This document shows, piece by piece, positions 9,870 to 19,721 of a stretch of 42,095 bases of DNA; positions within the stretch are counted from its first letter, which is position 1, and every line of letters begins with the position of its first letter. Location of the stretch: assembly GCA_030445745.1 (NCBI GenBank), contig JASUTE010000015.1, forward strand, positions 1 through 42,095. Reading direction: 5' to 3'. The translations under genes and the position numbers were made by a program. The notes under the pieces are model-generated. The model was not told the origin of the DNA, made no database searches, and saw nothing but the letters and a program-made list of their open reading frames with translations. This DNA comes from Candidatus Cloacimonadota bacterium. Its GTDB lineage: Bacteria > Cloacimonadota > Cloacimonadia > Cloacimonadales > TCS61.

Positions 9870-12140
9870 ATGAAACAGATTTCGATAATCATTTTCGCAG
9901 TTTTGATTATAACTTTGGCAGCGCAAATTGGGTTACCACCTAGATATCATACTTACGATGAGATGAAAGCAGAGTTAGATAGTTTGCAGGCAGTTTATCC
10001 CGATTTAGTATATATCGATTCAATTGGGGTAACCCAAAATGATAATTTGCCTATCTGGGCTGTGAAATTATCCGATAATGCTTCCCAAAACGAGGATGAA
10101 CCAGCTGTACTGTATGTTGGACAATGTCATGCCGAAGAAGTTCTGGGGATAGAAATTTGCATGTGGATGATAAATGACATTTTGGAAAATCGCTTTTACG
10201 AGCCTTATAATATCTGGCTTTCCGAAATGGAGATTTGGTTCGTTCCTACCTATAATCCAGAAGGGTTACAAGTGGTGATGGATGGCTGGGATACTTCCTA
10301 CCGCAAAAATAAGCGCGATAATAATGAAAATGGAATTTTCGATTATGTGGAAGGTCCTGGCAACGATATCGACGGAGTAGACCTGAATCGGAACTATGGT
10401 TTTAACTGGGTCCACGGAGATACTTTGTATTGCCCTGGCGGTGAAGAAACTTACGACTATTATCGTGGTCCTGCTGCTTTCTCTGAAGGAGGTACACAAG
10501 CTATTCGCTCCTTAGCCCAAGAACAACACTTTATCTTTTCCATAAATTGGCATTCATCTCGTACTGGGAATTTATCAGAAAAGGTTTTTTATTCTTTTGA
10601 ATGGGATGGCGTTAAGCAATCCCCCGATTTTGAGGTTAACAAATTGGTGGGTGAAAGTGTGGCAGCTCTTATCGAAACAGAATCTGGCACAGAAACCTAC
10701 GAACCTTCGCCTGCGCGAGGTAGAAATGGAAATGCTCAAGATTGGTTTTATAAACAACACGGAACTACACAGCTACTTATAGAATGTGGAACCCAGAACT
10801 TGCAGCCGCCGGCCTGGCTGGTAGATGATACCTGCCAAAGATGTAGTAATGGCGCTTACTGGCTTTTAAATAGAGTAATGGGCTACGAAACAGAAGCTTC
10901 ATTGCTTACGGGTCACGTTTCTAATAGCCAGACTGGTGAAGCTGTTTCAGCAGAAATTGTGGTTCAACAGCATTATGCCGATTGGTTTGCACCCAGGCTA
11001 AGTGAGGCCGAACACGGTAGATTTTGGCGAGTATTGCAGCCCGGAACATATACTGTACAAGTACAAAAAGAAGGTTTTCAAACACAAATTTACGATAATG
11101 TTGTGGTTAATAGCTCTGGCTGGACTACTCTAGATGTGCAGCTCCAACCTCTGGAACCAGCAAGTTTATCTGGACAAATTACCAGTGAGGGACAGCCAGT
11201 TTCTGCGCGCATCGTCTTGGCAGGAGTTGTACAAGATACAATTTGGGCAGAAGGTAGTTATAACTTTGAAGCTTATGAGGGCGCAATAGAATTAACCGCT
11301 TCTGCTGCTGGGTATGTTCCTAAGCATACTACCGTAACTTTGGTAACCGGCGAGAACGAATTAAACTTGGAATTTTGTGAGGAGACTAGAATTTTTAATG
11401 AGAATTGGCAGAATGGTTTACAAGCCTGGAATATTGATGATGAGTGGTGCTTAACCGAGACAGACGAGAACGGCTTAGTGCTGAAAAACCACGATAACAA
11501 CAGATTTTATTCACCCCAGCAAAACAATAATATAGAAACGCTTGAACCAATTAATTTGCAAGATGCTAACGAAGATGTAGCTCTGATTTGGCAACAAAAA
11601 TATTATACCGAGTGGGATAACGATATTGGCAGTGTATTGGTTTCTACAAATAGTAGCGAATGGCAACAAGTGGCAGCATTTTCCGGAGTAAAAGATTACT
11701 GGCACTATCAATACGTTTCTTTGGCAGATTATGTTGATCAGCAGATCTACCTGAAATTTAATTTCAGCAGCGATGCTACCCTGAACGATCCCGGTTGGTT
11801 TATTGATAACATCAAGATAATTTCCAGTAGTGGTATAGCTGCCAATGAAGGTGAAACAGTACCAGCACCTGCCAAACTTTACAAAAATTATCCCAACCCC
11901 TTTAATCCCAGCACTAAAATAGAGTATGCCTTGCCAGCCCATTCGCAAAATGCTTCTATTCAAATTTTTAATTTAAAAGGAAGATTGATAAAGAAAATTA
12001 AATTACAACCACAAACCAACTTTGTAGTTTGGAATGGTTTAGATAAAAAAAATCGCAAAGTAAGTAGCGGAATATATTTTTATACGCTAACAATTGATGA
12101 TAAGCAGCTAGCAACCCAAAAAATGCTGCTATTGAAATAA
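9870..12140 (+). CDS. Secreted M14-family zinc carboxypeptidase with C-terminal sorting domain
   Basis: 756 residues, exported (signal 1-18). The M14 domain covers about 25-340. Zinc ligands are visible as His87 and Glu90 in CHAEE and His228 in INWHS. The substrate-binding segment DLNRNYGFNW and the general-base Glu305 in LLIECGTQN are also present, so it should be an active metallocarboxypeptidase taking residues off peptide C-termini outside the cell. Two carboxypeptidase-regulatory-like (CarboxypepD) modules follow (about 348-425 and 430-505). Then comes a jelly-roll module (about 510-650; IFNENWQNGLQAW) and the C-terminal sorting-type domain with NYPNPFNP at 673. It starts 1 nt after the previous stop, consistent with translational coupling. 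Exact side-chain preference cannot be read. Confidence 0.88.
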   Translation: MKQISIIIFAVLIITLAAQIGLPPRYHTYDEMKAELDSLQAVYPDLVYIDSIGVTQNDNLPIWAVKLSDNASQNEDEPAVLYVGQCHAEEVLGIEICMWMINDILENRFYEPYNIWLSEMEIWFVPTYNPEGLQVVMDGWDTSYRKNKRDNNENGIFDYVEGPGNDIDGVDLNRNYGFNWVHGDTLYCPGGEETYDYYRGPAAFSEGGTQAIRSLAQEQHFIFSINWHSSRTGNLSEKVFYSFEWDGVKQSPDFEVNKLVGESVAALIETESGTETYEPSPARGRNGNAQDWFYKQHGTTQLLIECGTQNLQPPAWLVDDTCQRCSNGAYWLLNRVMGYETEASLLTGHVSNSQTGEAVSAEIVVQQHYADWFAPRLSEAEHGRFWRVLQPGTYTVQVQKEGFQTQIYDNVVVNSSGWTTLDVQLQPLEPASLSGQITSEGQPVSARIVLAGVVQDTIWAEGSYNFEAYEGAIELTASAAGYVPKHTTVTLVTGENELNLEFCEETRIFNENWQNGLQAWNIDDEWCLTETDENGLVLKNHDNNRFYSPQQNNNIETLEPINLQDANEDVALIWQQKYYTEWDNDIGSVLVSTNSSEWQQVAAFSGVKDYWHYQYVSLADYVDQQIYLKFNFSSDATLNDPGWFIDNIKIISSSGIAANEGETVPAPAKLYKNYPNPFNPSTKIEYALPAHSQNASIQIFNLKGRLIKKIKLQPQTNFVVWNGLDKKNRKVSSGIYFYTLTIDDKQLATQKMLLLK

Positions 12141-12165
12141 CACGCAAAATTTTAAAGGAGTTAAA

Positions 12166-14700
12166 ATGAAAAAAATATTATTAATTACAGTTTTGTTGAC
12201 TATTTTTAGTTTACAAGCCCAAGTTATAAACGTTAACCCAGATCCCAATGGAGAACCTTGGTATGTAGGTGGTTTAAGAGAATGGACAGCTGCAGATTCT
12301 GCTTATGTGAATAATCTTCCTAAGCTGAAGTTACCACAAGATTATAAAGATGAGCTACCTGCTGCCATAGATAATTCTCAGCAACCTTATTTTCGTCCAA
12401 TTTTCAGCCAGGATGGAGGAAGTTGTGCCCAGGCCAGTGGTATTGGCTATAATTTCACCTATGAAATCGATATGGAACGTGGTGTAGCAGCAAACCAGTT
12501 CGAGCATCAGTATCCATCTCATTTTACCTGGAATTTTTTGAATGGCGGAGTAGGAAATGGTTCTCTATATTTCGACGGCTGGGCTATAGCAGAGGAAAAC
12601 GGTATTCCTAACCTGGCATTTTATGGTGGGATGAGCTATGGTGGTCCTACCAGATGGATCAGTGGTTATGATGCCTACTATAACAGTATGCACAATAGAG
12701 TCTTGGAAACTTACGCCATTCCCTGTGATACTCCTGCAGGCTTAGAAACTTTACGCCAATGGATGAATGACCACATGGAAGGATTGGAAGTGGGCGGTTT
12801 AGCTAACTTTTCAGCTGGAGCTACCGGTTACAATATGGGATATTTACCCCCTGGCACACCTGAAGCAGGTAAAACAGTGGTAACACAATGGGGAACTCAG
12901 GTAAACCACGCTATGACTTTTGTGGGTTACAACGATTCTATTCGCTACGATTTTAATAACGATGGAGTTTATACCAATGATGAAGATATAAACTATGATG
13001 GTGTGGTGGATATGAAAGACTGGGAAATTGGTGGTCTGAAAGTTGCCAACAGCTGGGGAACTAGCTGGGGAGATGGTGGTTTTAGCTACATGATGTATAA
13101 ATCACTGGCTGAACCAGTAGCTAATGGCGGAGTACAAAATGGCACTGTGTATGTTATCCGTGCTAAGGAAGAAAATAATCCGCTTTTAACTTTGAAGGCA
13201 ACCGTAAAACATACTTCTCGCAATAAATTAAGAATTACAGCAGGTGTGGCAGCCGATACCAGCGCTGTTGTGCCAGATTTTGTAAAGCGCTATCCTTTAT
13301 TTCACTATCAAGGTGGCGACCACTACATGCAAGGAGGCTATAGCGAAGAAGATAAATCTTTAGAGCTTGGCTTAGACATAACACCATTACTTAGCTATAT
13401 AGAAGCCGGTGAACCCGCAAAATTCTTCTTATATATTGTAGAAAATGATCCCTACAACCAGGATGATGGCCAAGTAACAAACTTTGCCATTATTGATTAT
13501 AACGGAGCTGAAGAAGAAATTGTTTATCCACAGAATGATATTCCTATAAATAATAATGGTATAACCCAATTGGGTATTGTACACACAGTAGATTTTAATG
13601 ATGTAGCAATTACAACAGACGAACTACCAACTGCAGAATTAGAAAATTACTACGAACAACAATTGCAAGCTACTGGAGGACAACCACCTTACCAGTGGTC
13701 GCTGAAACTGCAATACGAAGAAGAAATAAGCCAGCAACCACTAACAGAGTTAGAAGCTAACCAGCTTGAGCCTACCAGCAACGATGATGGTTATGCGGAA
13801 CTGGAACTAGCTTTTGACTTGCCTTTTTACGATGAGGTTTACAGCACAATTTATGTATTAACAGATGGTTCAGTAATTTTTGAACCGCAGTTCGAATATA
13901 TTCGTAGTGAAGATAATATAATTGATAATAAAACAATCACACCTTTTGGCTCAGATCTAATGTTGTACCCGGAACAGGGAGATGGTATATGGTACGAGAT
14001 GGATTCAGAATCGTTGCTGCTGTACTGGCGCACTTCTAAATTTGATAATCCAGGGTTTGATGCTGAATTTGCTCTAAAACTAACCAGTGAAGGACAAATC
14101 GAGTTCTTCTATGGCGATGAAATGCAAAATTCCAGCAACTGGGCTTGCGGAATATCGCGCGGGGATGGACAGAGCTATCAAATACCGGAATATTCCGGTG
14201 ATTATGAATTGGAAACAGACCTCCAGGCTATTTTTCAGCTACCCGAATTTCCCTTGGGATTTCAGATTACGGAAGAGGGGGTATTCTTTGGTACTCCTCA
14301 AGAAACCGGTAGCTGGGATATAACTTTTATGGTAACTGATTACAACAGGATCCATGCGACCAAAGTAATACCTTTTACTGTGGGCGGTACCAGTAATTCA
14401 GAAAACAATATTCCTGTAGCACAATTACGGCTATACAAAAACTATCCCAATCCCTTTAATCCTACTACTAAAATAAAATTTGCAGTTCCCAACCAGTTTA
14501 ATGAAGCAAATTTGAAAATATATAATTTGAAGGGGCAGCTAGTAAAGAATATTCATTTAAATACAGCTCTGCTGCAACAAGGATATGTAAGCTGGCATGG
14601 AAAAGATAACTCTGGCAATTCAGTAGCAAGCGGAGTTTATTTTTATAGCTTGCAAGCGGGTAATATGCAAATAACTAAGAAAATGATTATGTTGAAATAG
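12166..14700 (+). CDS. Secreted C1 (papain-like) cysteine protease with C-terminal sorting domain
   Basis: 844 residues with a signal peptide (1-18, ending LQAQ). The C1 domain spans about 65-325. The catalytic Cys87 lies in DGGSCAQASG, His248 in QVNHAMTF and Asn295 in VANSWGTSWG, so the triad is intact. Between His and Asn there is an insertion of about 35 residues with two EF-hand-like acidic loops (DFNNDGVYTNDED and DINYDGVVDMKDW), a likely calcium site. There is no long propeptide. The second half contains a putative-Ig-like segment (TGGQPPYQWSL) interrupted by a jelly-roll, then the sorting-type domain with NYPNPFNP at 759. AAAGGAG upstream of 12166 supports the start. It sits 25 nt after the M14 gene and 4 nt before the next C25 gene. 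Confidence 0.88.
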   Translation: MKKILLITVLLTIFSLQAQVINVNPDPNGEPWYVGGLREWTAADSAYVNNLPKLKLPQDYKDELPAAIDNSQQPYFRPIFSQDGGSCAQASGIGYNFTYEIDMERGVAANQFEHQYPSHFTWNFLNGGVGNGSLYFDGWAIAEENGIPNLAFYGGMSYGGPTRWISGYDAYYNSMHNRVLETYAIPCDTPAGLETLRQWMNDHMEGLEVGGLANFSAGATGYNMGYLPPGTPEAGKTVVTQWGTQVNHAMTFVGYNDSIRYDFNNDGVYTNDEDINYDGVVDMKDWEIGGLKVANSWGTSWGDGGFSYMMYKSLAEPVANGGVQNGTVYVIRAKEENNPLLTLKATVKHTSRNKLRITAGVAADTSAVVPDFVKRYPLFHYQGGDHYMQGGYSEEDKSLELGLDITPLLSYIEAGEPAKFFLYIVENDPYNQDDGQVTNFAIIDYNGAEEEIVYPQNDIPINNNGITQLGIVHTVDFNDVAITTDELPTAELENYYEQQLQATGGQPPYQWSLKLQYEEEISQQPLTELEANQLEPTSNDDGYAELELAFDLPFYDEVYSTIYVLTDGSVIFEPQFEYIRSEDNIIDNKTITPFGSDLMLYPEQGDGIWYEMDSESLLLYWRTSKFDNPGFDAEFALKLTSEGQIEFFYGDEMQNSSNWACGISRGDGQSYQIPEYSGDYELETDLQAIFQLPEFPLGFQITEEGVFFGTPQETGSWDITFMVTDYNRIHATKVIPFTVGGTSNSENNIPVAQLRLYKNYPNPFNPTTKIKFAVPNQFNEANLKIYNLKGQLVKNIHLNTALLQQGYVSWHGKDNSGNSVASGVYFYSLQAGNMQITKKMIMLK

Positions 14701-14704
14701 GAGG

Positions 14705-17700
14705 ATGAACTTGAAAAGAATTATCACATTAATACTGGGTTTGACTGTTTTTCTAAGTTTAGCCGCCGAAGTTAATTTTCAAAATAAGCAAGAATATTTG
14801 GAATTGGAATTTACTGCAGACAAACAAAATTCGCAATATCTGAACACGACATTTGCCTATCCGGCTGCCGAAATAAAAGTTGAAATAACAGACTTTTCCG
14901 CTGGCAAAGAAGTTTTACAAGGTGATTTAGAACTTCAATTAGAAAAAAACACAACCAGTTTTGTTTTTCGCGAACTTTTTGCCCATAAAATCGAACTGAA
15001 TTTGGAAAATTTAGACCTAGATTACTTAAAATTAAAGATCTCTGCTTCCAAACAAGCTGAATTACCAACAACTATCTCGCCCGCTTTCCAACCTTTGTAT
15101 AGCAAAGTGGTGGAAAATTACCAGAGTAGTTACCTGCGAAATCTTCCTTCTGCTTTTCCTAAAATGCTGATAATTACCTATGATTTTCTAACCGAATATC
15201 TTGAAGATTTTATAGCTTGGAAGGAAGCTAAAGGGATAGAAGTACAGGTGGCAACGATAGAAGAAATTGGCAGTAGCACCGAAAATATTAAATCTTTCTT
15301 AGCAGAACAATATGCAGACTGGCAGCCAGATTATGTGATTTTAACAGGCGATGTCGATGATGCTTATCAGATTCCTTCTTACTACATAACTTTTTTGGGT
15401 GAAACCGATGTTACCGATCTGCCATATTGCCTGCTGCAGGGAGAAGATTATTGGCCCGAAATGCTGCTAGGAAGAATTTCTATAGATTCGCCCATGGAGC
15501 TGATGACAATAATGAGTAAAATACTTTCTTACGAAAAAAATCCCAATACGGAGGAAGATTGGCTGGAAAGTGCACTTTTGATAGCTGGAAACTACAGCAA
15601 TTCACCACCCACACCCACCACACCGGTAAAAGTTACTAAGTGGCTGCGCGATAAGATGTACGATTATGGTTACCAAAATATAGATGAATACTACTATCCG
15701 GGAACTTATCCCGGTACAGATGAGATCATTGCTTCCATAGATGCTGGCGTGGGTTTTGTAACCTATAGAGGCTGGGGAGATGCCAATGGCTGGCATTATC
15801 CGCATTTTAAACGTGAAAATATTGAAGAATTGAATAATGGTGAATTACTGCCGGTGGTAACTTCAATAGTTTGTAACACCGGTGACTTTGCTAATAGCGT
15901 GGATCCCTGTTTTGGCGAACTTTTTCTTAGAACTGGTTGGCCAACTTTAACCAAAGGAGCTGTCGCTTTTGTTGGTCCTTCCGACTTACACACCAGCACC
16001 AAATACAACAATGCTGTTTTCGCTGGTTTTTATCATGGCTTGCTCACAGAAAATATTCATGGCTTTGCTAGTGCTGTGCAACGTGGCAAAATTGAACTTT
16101 TCAACAACTATCCGCACCATCAGGGGCAAGGCGATTATGTGGAGTTTTATTTCCATGTTTACAACATGCTTGCCGATCCCTCTTTGCAGATGTGGACGAA
16201 AACTCCGGAGAGTATAAACGCCACCTTACCTTCCCAAATTAACTTGGGAGCCAACTATTTGGAAATTGATCTGCCAGATTTGGATGGAGCAATTGTTACA
16301 GCCATGAAAGATGGCGAAATAATCAGTAAAGAAATCGTTGAAAATGGCCAGGCAGTGTTGTTTTTCCAATTAGAAACAACCGGCGATATGCAGGTTACAA
16401 TTACCAAAGCTAATTATTTGCCTTTGATTGAAAATATAGCTGTTATTAGTAGCAACCAAGATCTGGGAGTCAGTAGTTACCAACTAACAGAGGAATTTGT
16501 GCCGGGTGAGGAACTGAATTTGGAAGTAGAAGTTACTAACTATGGCACAGAAACAACTGCCAATACCAGCTTAACTTTAGCAACTACTCATCCGCAGGTG
16601 GAAGTTCTACAAAATAGCGCTGAAATTCCAGCCTTAACAGCAGGCGAAAGCGCTAGCTTGACATATTCTTTTACCGCCGCTGGCCAGATAGGAAATGCTC
16701 AGGCTATTCATTTTAACGTTAAAAACGGTAACGATATCATAGGAAAATTGGAAATAATTAGCAGTAATTTCAACTTCATTGTTACCGAGCATACCATAGA
16801 TGATGCCAACGGAATTTTGGAACCAGGCGAACAGGCTGAGATAAATTTACTGCTAAAAAATGTGGGTAATTTAACTGCCACAGATATTTCTGCCGAGCTT
16901 ACCTCCGAATGCAGTGCCTTAGAGGTTACATCTGCTACTTCCCAAATAGGAAATGTAGGAGTGGGAAGCACTACAGAAACTACTTTTAGCGTAGCTGTAG
17001 CTGCAGATTGCTATGTAGGCCGAAATGCCAGATTAAAATTGTATTTTAATTCATCTGCCGGACAAAGCGATGTAGCTATTTATGATTTTGAAATTGGTGA
17101 CGTTGATAACACAGCTCCTACCGGACCCGATAGTTTTGGTTATTATGCCTATGATAGCTACGATGTTTCCTATGCTGAAGCGCCGCAATATCAGTGGGAA
17201 GAGATCGACCCGGCTGAAGGTGGTAGCGGCACAGTTATGGAAATGGGCGATGATGTTTCCGAATCTATTGCACTTCCTTTTGAATTTACCTACTACAGCG
17301 AGGTGAGTGATAGCATCACGATTTGTTCCAACGGCTGGATTTCCATGCAAACTACCTGGGAAACCAATTTCAGGAATTGGAATATCCCAGCAGCGATTGG
17401 ACCCAACAGCATGGTAGCTGCTTTTTGGGATGATTTGATAGGAGCTAATGAGGAAGATATGCGGGTTGTGTACTACTACGATCCTACTGAAAATAAATTT
17501 ATCATCGAGTGGAACAACTGTGTAAATAATTTTGATGATGTATCACCCGAGAAATTCCAAATAGTTTTATATGATCCTCAACATTATGAAACTGTGGATG
17601 GTAACGGTGAGATCCAGTTCAACTATCATACTGTTAGCAATCCGGATGCTAACAACAACTATGCTACAATAGGAATTGAAAATCCAATGCAAACAGATGG

Positions 17701-18103
17701 GGTAAAATACTCTTTTTCCTCATTATATCCAGCTAGTGCAACTCCTTTAGAAGCTGGATTAGCTGTAAAGTTTACCACCGATAATCCCGATTCCTATACT
17801 GCCAATGAACCTGACGCTATTCCTAATTTGGTACAATTACACCAAAATTATCCCAATCCGTTTAATCCCCAAACCACAATAGAGTTTTCTATTCCGAACT
17901 CGCAAAATGTGAATTTGGCTATTTATAATGCCAAAGGACAGCTAGTGAAAACCTTGCTGCAAAAAGAAATAGAAGCAGGCCACCATCAAGTGGTGTGGTA
18001 TGGTAAAGATAAGCAGAATGAACCGGTTAGTTCTGGGATCTATTTTTATAAACTAAAAACGCAAAATAATGAATTTCTAAGAAAGTGTTTGTTAATTAAG
18101 TAA
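14705..18103 (+). CDS. Second gingipain-like C25 peptidase family protein with C-terminal sorting domain
   Basis: 1132 residues, exported. A short pro-region is followed by a C25 peptidase-like domain (about 147-495) homologous to the one at 1600, with shared LSYEKNP, LLPVVTSIVC and ADPSLQMW landmarks. The nucleophile is Cys390 in SIVCNTGDF. The usual GHG histidine position reads YRGWGD (Trp357), although a histidine lies close by in GWH (His364). Next come an Ig-like module, CARDB-like modules (one opening DDANGILEPGE near 698), one jelly-roll (near 804, GPDSFGYYAYDSYD) and the sorting-type domain with NYPNPFNP at 1048. GGAGG immediately upstream of the start overlaps the previous stop region. 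Its own stop lies 1 nt before pgsB, which ties the protease cluster to the poly-gamma-glutamate genes. Confidence 0.85.
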   Translation: MNLKRIITLILGLTVFLSLAAEVNFQNKQEYLELEFTADKQNSQYLNTTFAYPAAEIKVEITDFSAGKEVLQGDLELQLEKNTTSFVFRELFAHKIELNLENLDLDYLKLKISASKQAELPTTISPAFQPLYSKVVENYQSSYLRNLPSAFPKMLIITYDFLTEYLEDFIAWKEAKGIEVQVATIEEIGSSTENIKSFLAEQYADWQPDYVILTGDVDDAYQIPSYYITFLGETDVTDLPYCLLQGEDYWPEMLLGRISIDSPMELMTIMSKILSYEKNPNTEEDWLESALLIAGNYSNSPPTPTTPVKVTKWLRDKMYDYGYQNIDEYYYPGTYPGTDEIIASIDAGVGFVTYRGWGDANGWHYPHFKRENIEELNNGELLPVVTSIVCNTGDFANSVDPCFGELFLRTGWPTLTKGAVAFVGPSDLHTSTKYNNAVFAGFYHGLLTENIHGFASAVQRGKIELFNNYPHHQGQGDYVEFYFHVYNMLADPSLQMWTKTPESINATLPSQINLGANYLEIDLPDLDGAIVTAMKDGEIISKEIVENGQAVLFFQLETTGDMQVTITKANYLPLIENIAVISSNQDLGVSSYQLTEEFVPGEELNLEVEVTNYGTETTANTSLTLATTHPQVEVLQNSAEIPALTAGESASLTYSFTAAGQIGNAQAIHFNVKNGNDIIGKLEIISSNFNFIVTEHTIDDANGILEPGEQAEINLLLKNVGNLTATDISAELTSECSALEVTSATSQIGNVGVGSTTETTFSVAVAADCYVGRNARLKLYFNSSAGQSDVAIYDFEIGDVDNTAPTGPDSFGYYAYDSYDVSYAEAPQYQWEEIDPAEGGSGTVMEMGDDVSESIALPFEFTYYSEVSDSITICSNGWISMQTTWETNFRNWNIPAAIGPNSMVAAFWDDLIGANEEDMRVVYYYDPTENKFIIEWNNCVNNFDDVSPEKFQIVLYDPQHYETVDGNGEIQFNYHTVSNPDANNNYATIGIENPMQTDGVKYSFSSLYPASATPLEAGLAVKFTTDNPDSYTANEPDAIPNLVQLHQNYPNPFNPQTTIEFSIPNSQNVNLAIYNAKGQLVKTLLQKEIEAGHHQVVWYGKDKQNEPVSSGIYFYKLKTQNNEFLRKCLLIK

Positions 18104-18104
18104 T

Positions 18105-19262
18105 ATGCTAGGATTGATCTTAGGGTTATCGATATTGATAGGTTTTGGAATCTATGAGTACTATTCCAGTCGGAATTATCGCCGGCAGATTCCCACAATA
18201 ATTCATGTGAATGGAACCCGCGGAAAATCTAGTGTAACCAGATTGGTTGCGGCTGGATTACGCGCAGCAGGATACAAGGTTATCGCTAAAACCACAGGTT
18301 CGGCTGCTATTTTGATTTACGAAAATGGTAGAGAAGCACCAATAGCGCGGTATACCGCACCTAACATAAAAGAGCAGGTAAATATTATAAAATTTGCTGC
18401 TCGCCGCCAAGTGGATTTTCTAGTTTTGGAATGCATGGCTGTTACACCTGAATATCAGTGGGTAGTAGAACATAAGATAGTGAATTCCGATATTGGAGTT
18501 ATAACCAATTCTCGTTTAGACCACTTGGATGTAATGGGACCGGGTTTGAAAAATGTTACACTTTCTCTGTGTAACACTATTCCTAAGCAAGGGAAACTGT
18601 TTACAGCTGAAAAAAAAACACTACCGCTTCTGGAAAAAGTAGCTAAAGATAGGAAAACTAAAGTTAAAGCGGTTGACAATAGCACGGTTAGCGACGAGTT
18701 GATAAACAAATTTAGTTATATTGAGCACAAAGATAATGTAGCTTTGGCTTTAGCTGTTTGCCAGGAATTGGGTGTGAAACAGGAACAAGCTTTGCGAGGA
18801 ATGTACGCAATGCAGGCTGATGTTGGTGCTGCGGAAATCTTCCCAATAAAAATTGGAGAGAAACCAGCTTATTTTGCCCATTCCTTTGCTGCTAACGATC
18901 CAGAATCTACCTTCATCCTCATCGATATTATTTTGCAGCGTTATAAAGATATAAAGGATATTATTCTGGTTTTGAACACACGTGAAGACCGTATATTCCG
19001 TTCCAAACAGATCGTAGACAGTTTGCTGGATTTTGATTTTGCGGAGTTGATTTTGATAGGACAGCAGGTTAAAACCATAGAAAAATACGCTATTAGGAAA
19101 GGCCTGAACAAAAAGATAAGTAGTTTGGGCTGGGTAAGTGGCGATCAGTTAGAAAACTATCTGCAAAACAATATTAAAGAGCGCAGCTTGATTTTTGGAA
19201 TAGGCAATATTGGCGGAAATGGCGGCGAAATCTTAGAATATTTTAAAGTGAGGACTAGATAG
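18105..19262 (+). CDS. pgsB: Poly-gamma-glutamate synthase subunit PgsB/CapB
   Basis: 385 residues, a normal length for PgsB/CapB. This is the ATP-dependent amide ligase that adds glutamate to a growing poly-gamma-glutamate chain and is related to Mur ligases. It has one N-terminal membrane segment (2-20), then the nucleotide-binding loop VNGTRGKSSVTR (Asn36 to Ser43), the family segments KTTGSAA and VLECMAVTPEYQW, and TNSRLDHLDVMGP as in other PgsB proteins. It acts at the inner membrane together with PgsC. The start codon is 1 nt after the C25 peptidase stop with no separate promoter space, and the stop abuts the pgsC start, so expression is likely coupled to both. No sign of damage. Confidence 0.93.
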   Translation: MLGLILGLSILIGFGIYEYYSSRNYRRQIPTIIHVNGTRGKSSVTRLVAAGLRAAGYKVIAKTTGSAAILIYENGREAPIARYTAPNIKEQVNIIKFAARRQVDFLVLECMAVTPEYQWVVEHKIVNSDIGVITNSRLDHLDVMGPGLKNVTLSLCNTIPKQGKLFTAEKKTLPLLEKVAKDRKTKVKAVDNSTVSDELINKFSYIEHKDNVALALAVCQELGVKQEQALRGMYAMQADVGAAEIFPIKIGEKPAYFAHSFAANDPESTFILIDIILQRYKDIKDIILVLNTREDRIFRSKQIVDSLLDFDFAELILIGQQVKTIEKYAIRKGLNKKISSLGWVSGDQLENYLQNNIKERSLIFGIGNIGGNGGEILEYFKVRTR

Positions 19263-19712
19263 ATGTTTGAAGTAGCGATAGGTTTAGGAGTACTAATAAG
19301 TTTATTTTTCTTGGAAACTTTTGGCGCAGCAGCTGGAGGTATTGTTGTTGCTGGTTATGTAGCTATCTATCTACATCAGCCGGTAACCATTCTGGTTACT
19401 TTAGCCATAAGTTTTGTAGTTTACGCAATTGTGAAACTTTTAGGGAAATTTATGTTTATTTATGGCCGCAGGCGCATGGTTATTTCGGTGTTATTAGGCT
19501 TTATCTTGGGCTGGGTTACCAGAAATTATGGACTGCTGGTAAATTTACCCACAGAGTATGCCGTGAATGTAATTGGATTTATTATACCCGGTCTTATAGC
19601 TAATTCTATGGAAAAGCAAGGTATTACCAAAACACTTACTATTTTGGTGATTGCAGCAGTTATTGTAAGATTACTGTTAGTGATAATTTTTGGCGGCGAG
19701 CTTATAAATTAA
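19263..19712 (+). CDS. pgsC: Poly-gamma-glutamate biosynthesis membrane protein PgsC/CapC
   Basis: 149 residues, highly hydrophobic, with four to five predicted membrane segments (about 2-20, 22-40, 42-60, 70-88, 100-120, 125-145). Size, composition and position directly after pgsB match PgsC/CapC, the membrane partner of PgsB in synthesis and translocation of poly-gamma-glutamate. The segment VISVLLGFILGW and the NVIGFIIPGLIANSMEKQG stretch fit the family. The start codon follows the pgsB stop with no gap, which implies translational coupling. Confidence 0.9.
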   Translation: MFEVAIGLGVLISLFFLETFGAAAGGIVVAGYVAIYLHQPVTILVTLAISFVVYAIVKLLGKFMFIYGRRRMVISVLLGFILGWVTRNYGLLVNLPTEYAVNVIGFIIPGLIANSMEKQGITKTLTILVIAAVIVRLLLVIIFGGELIN

Positions 19713-19721
19713 GGAAAAGAT

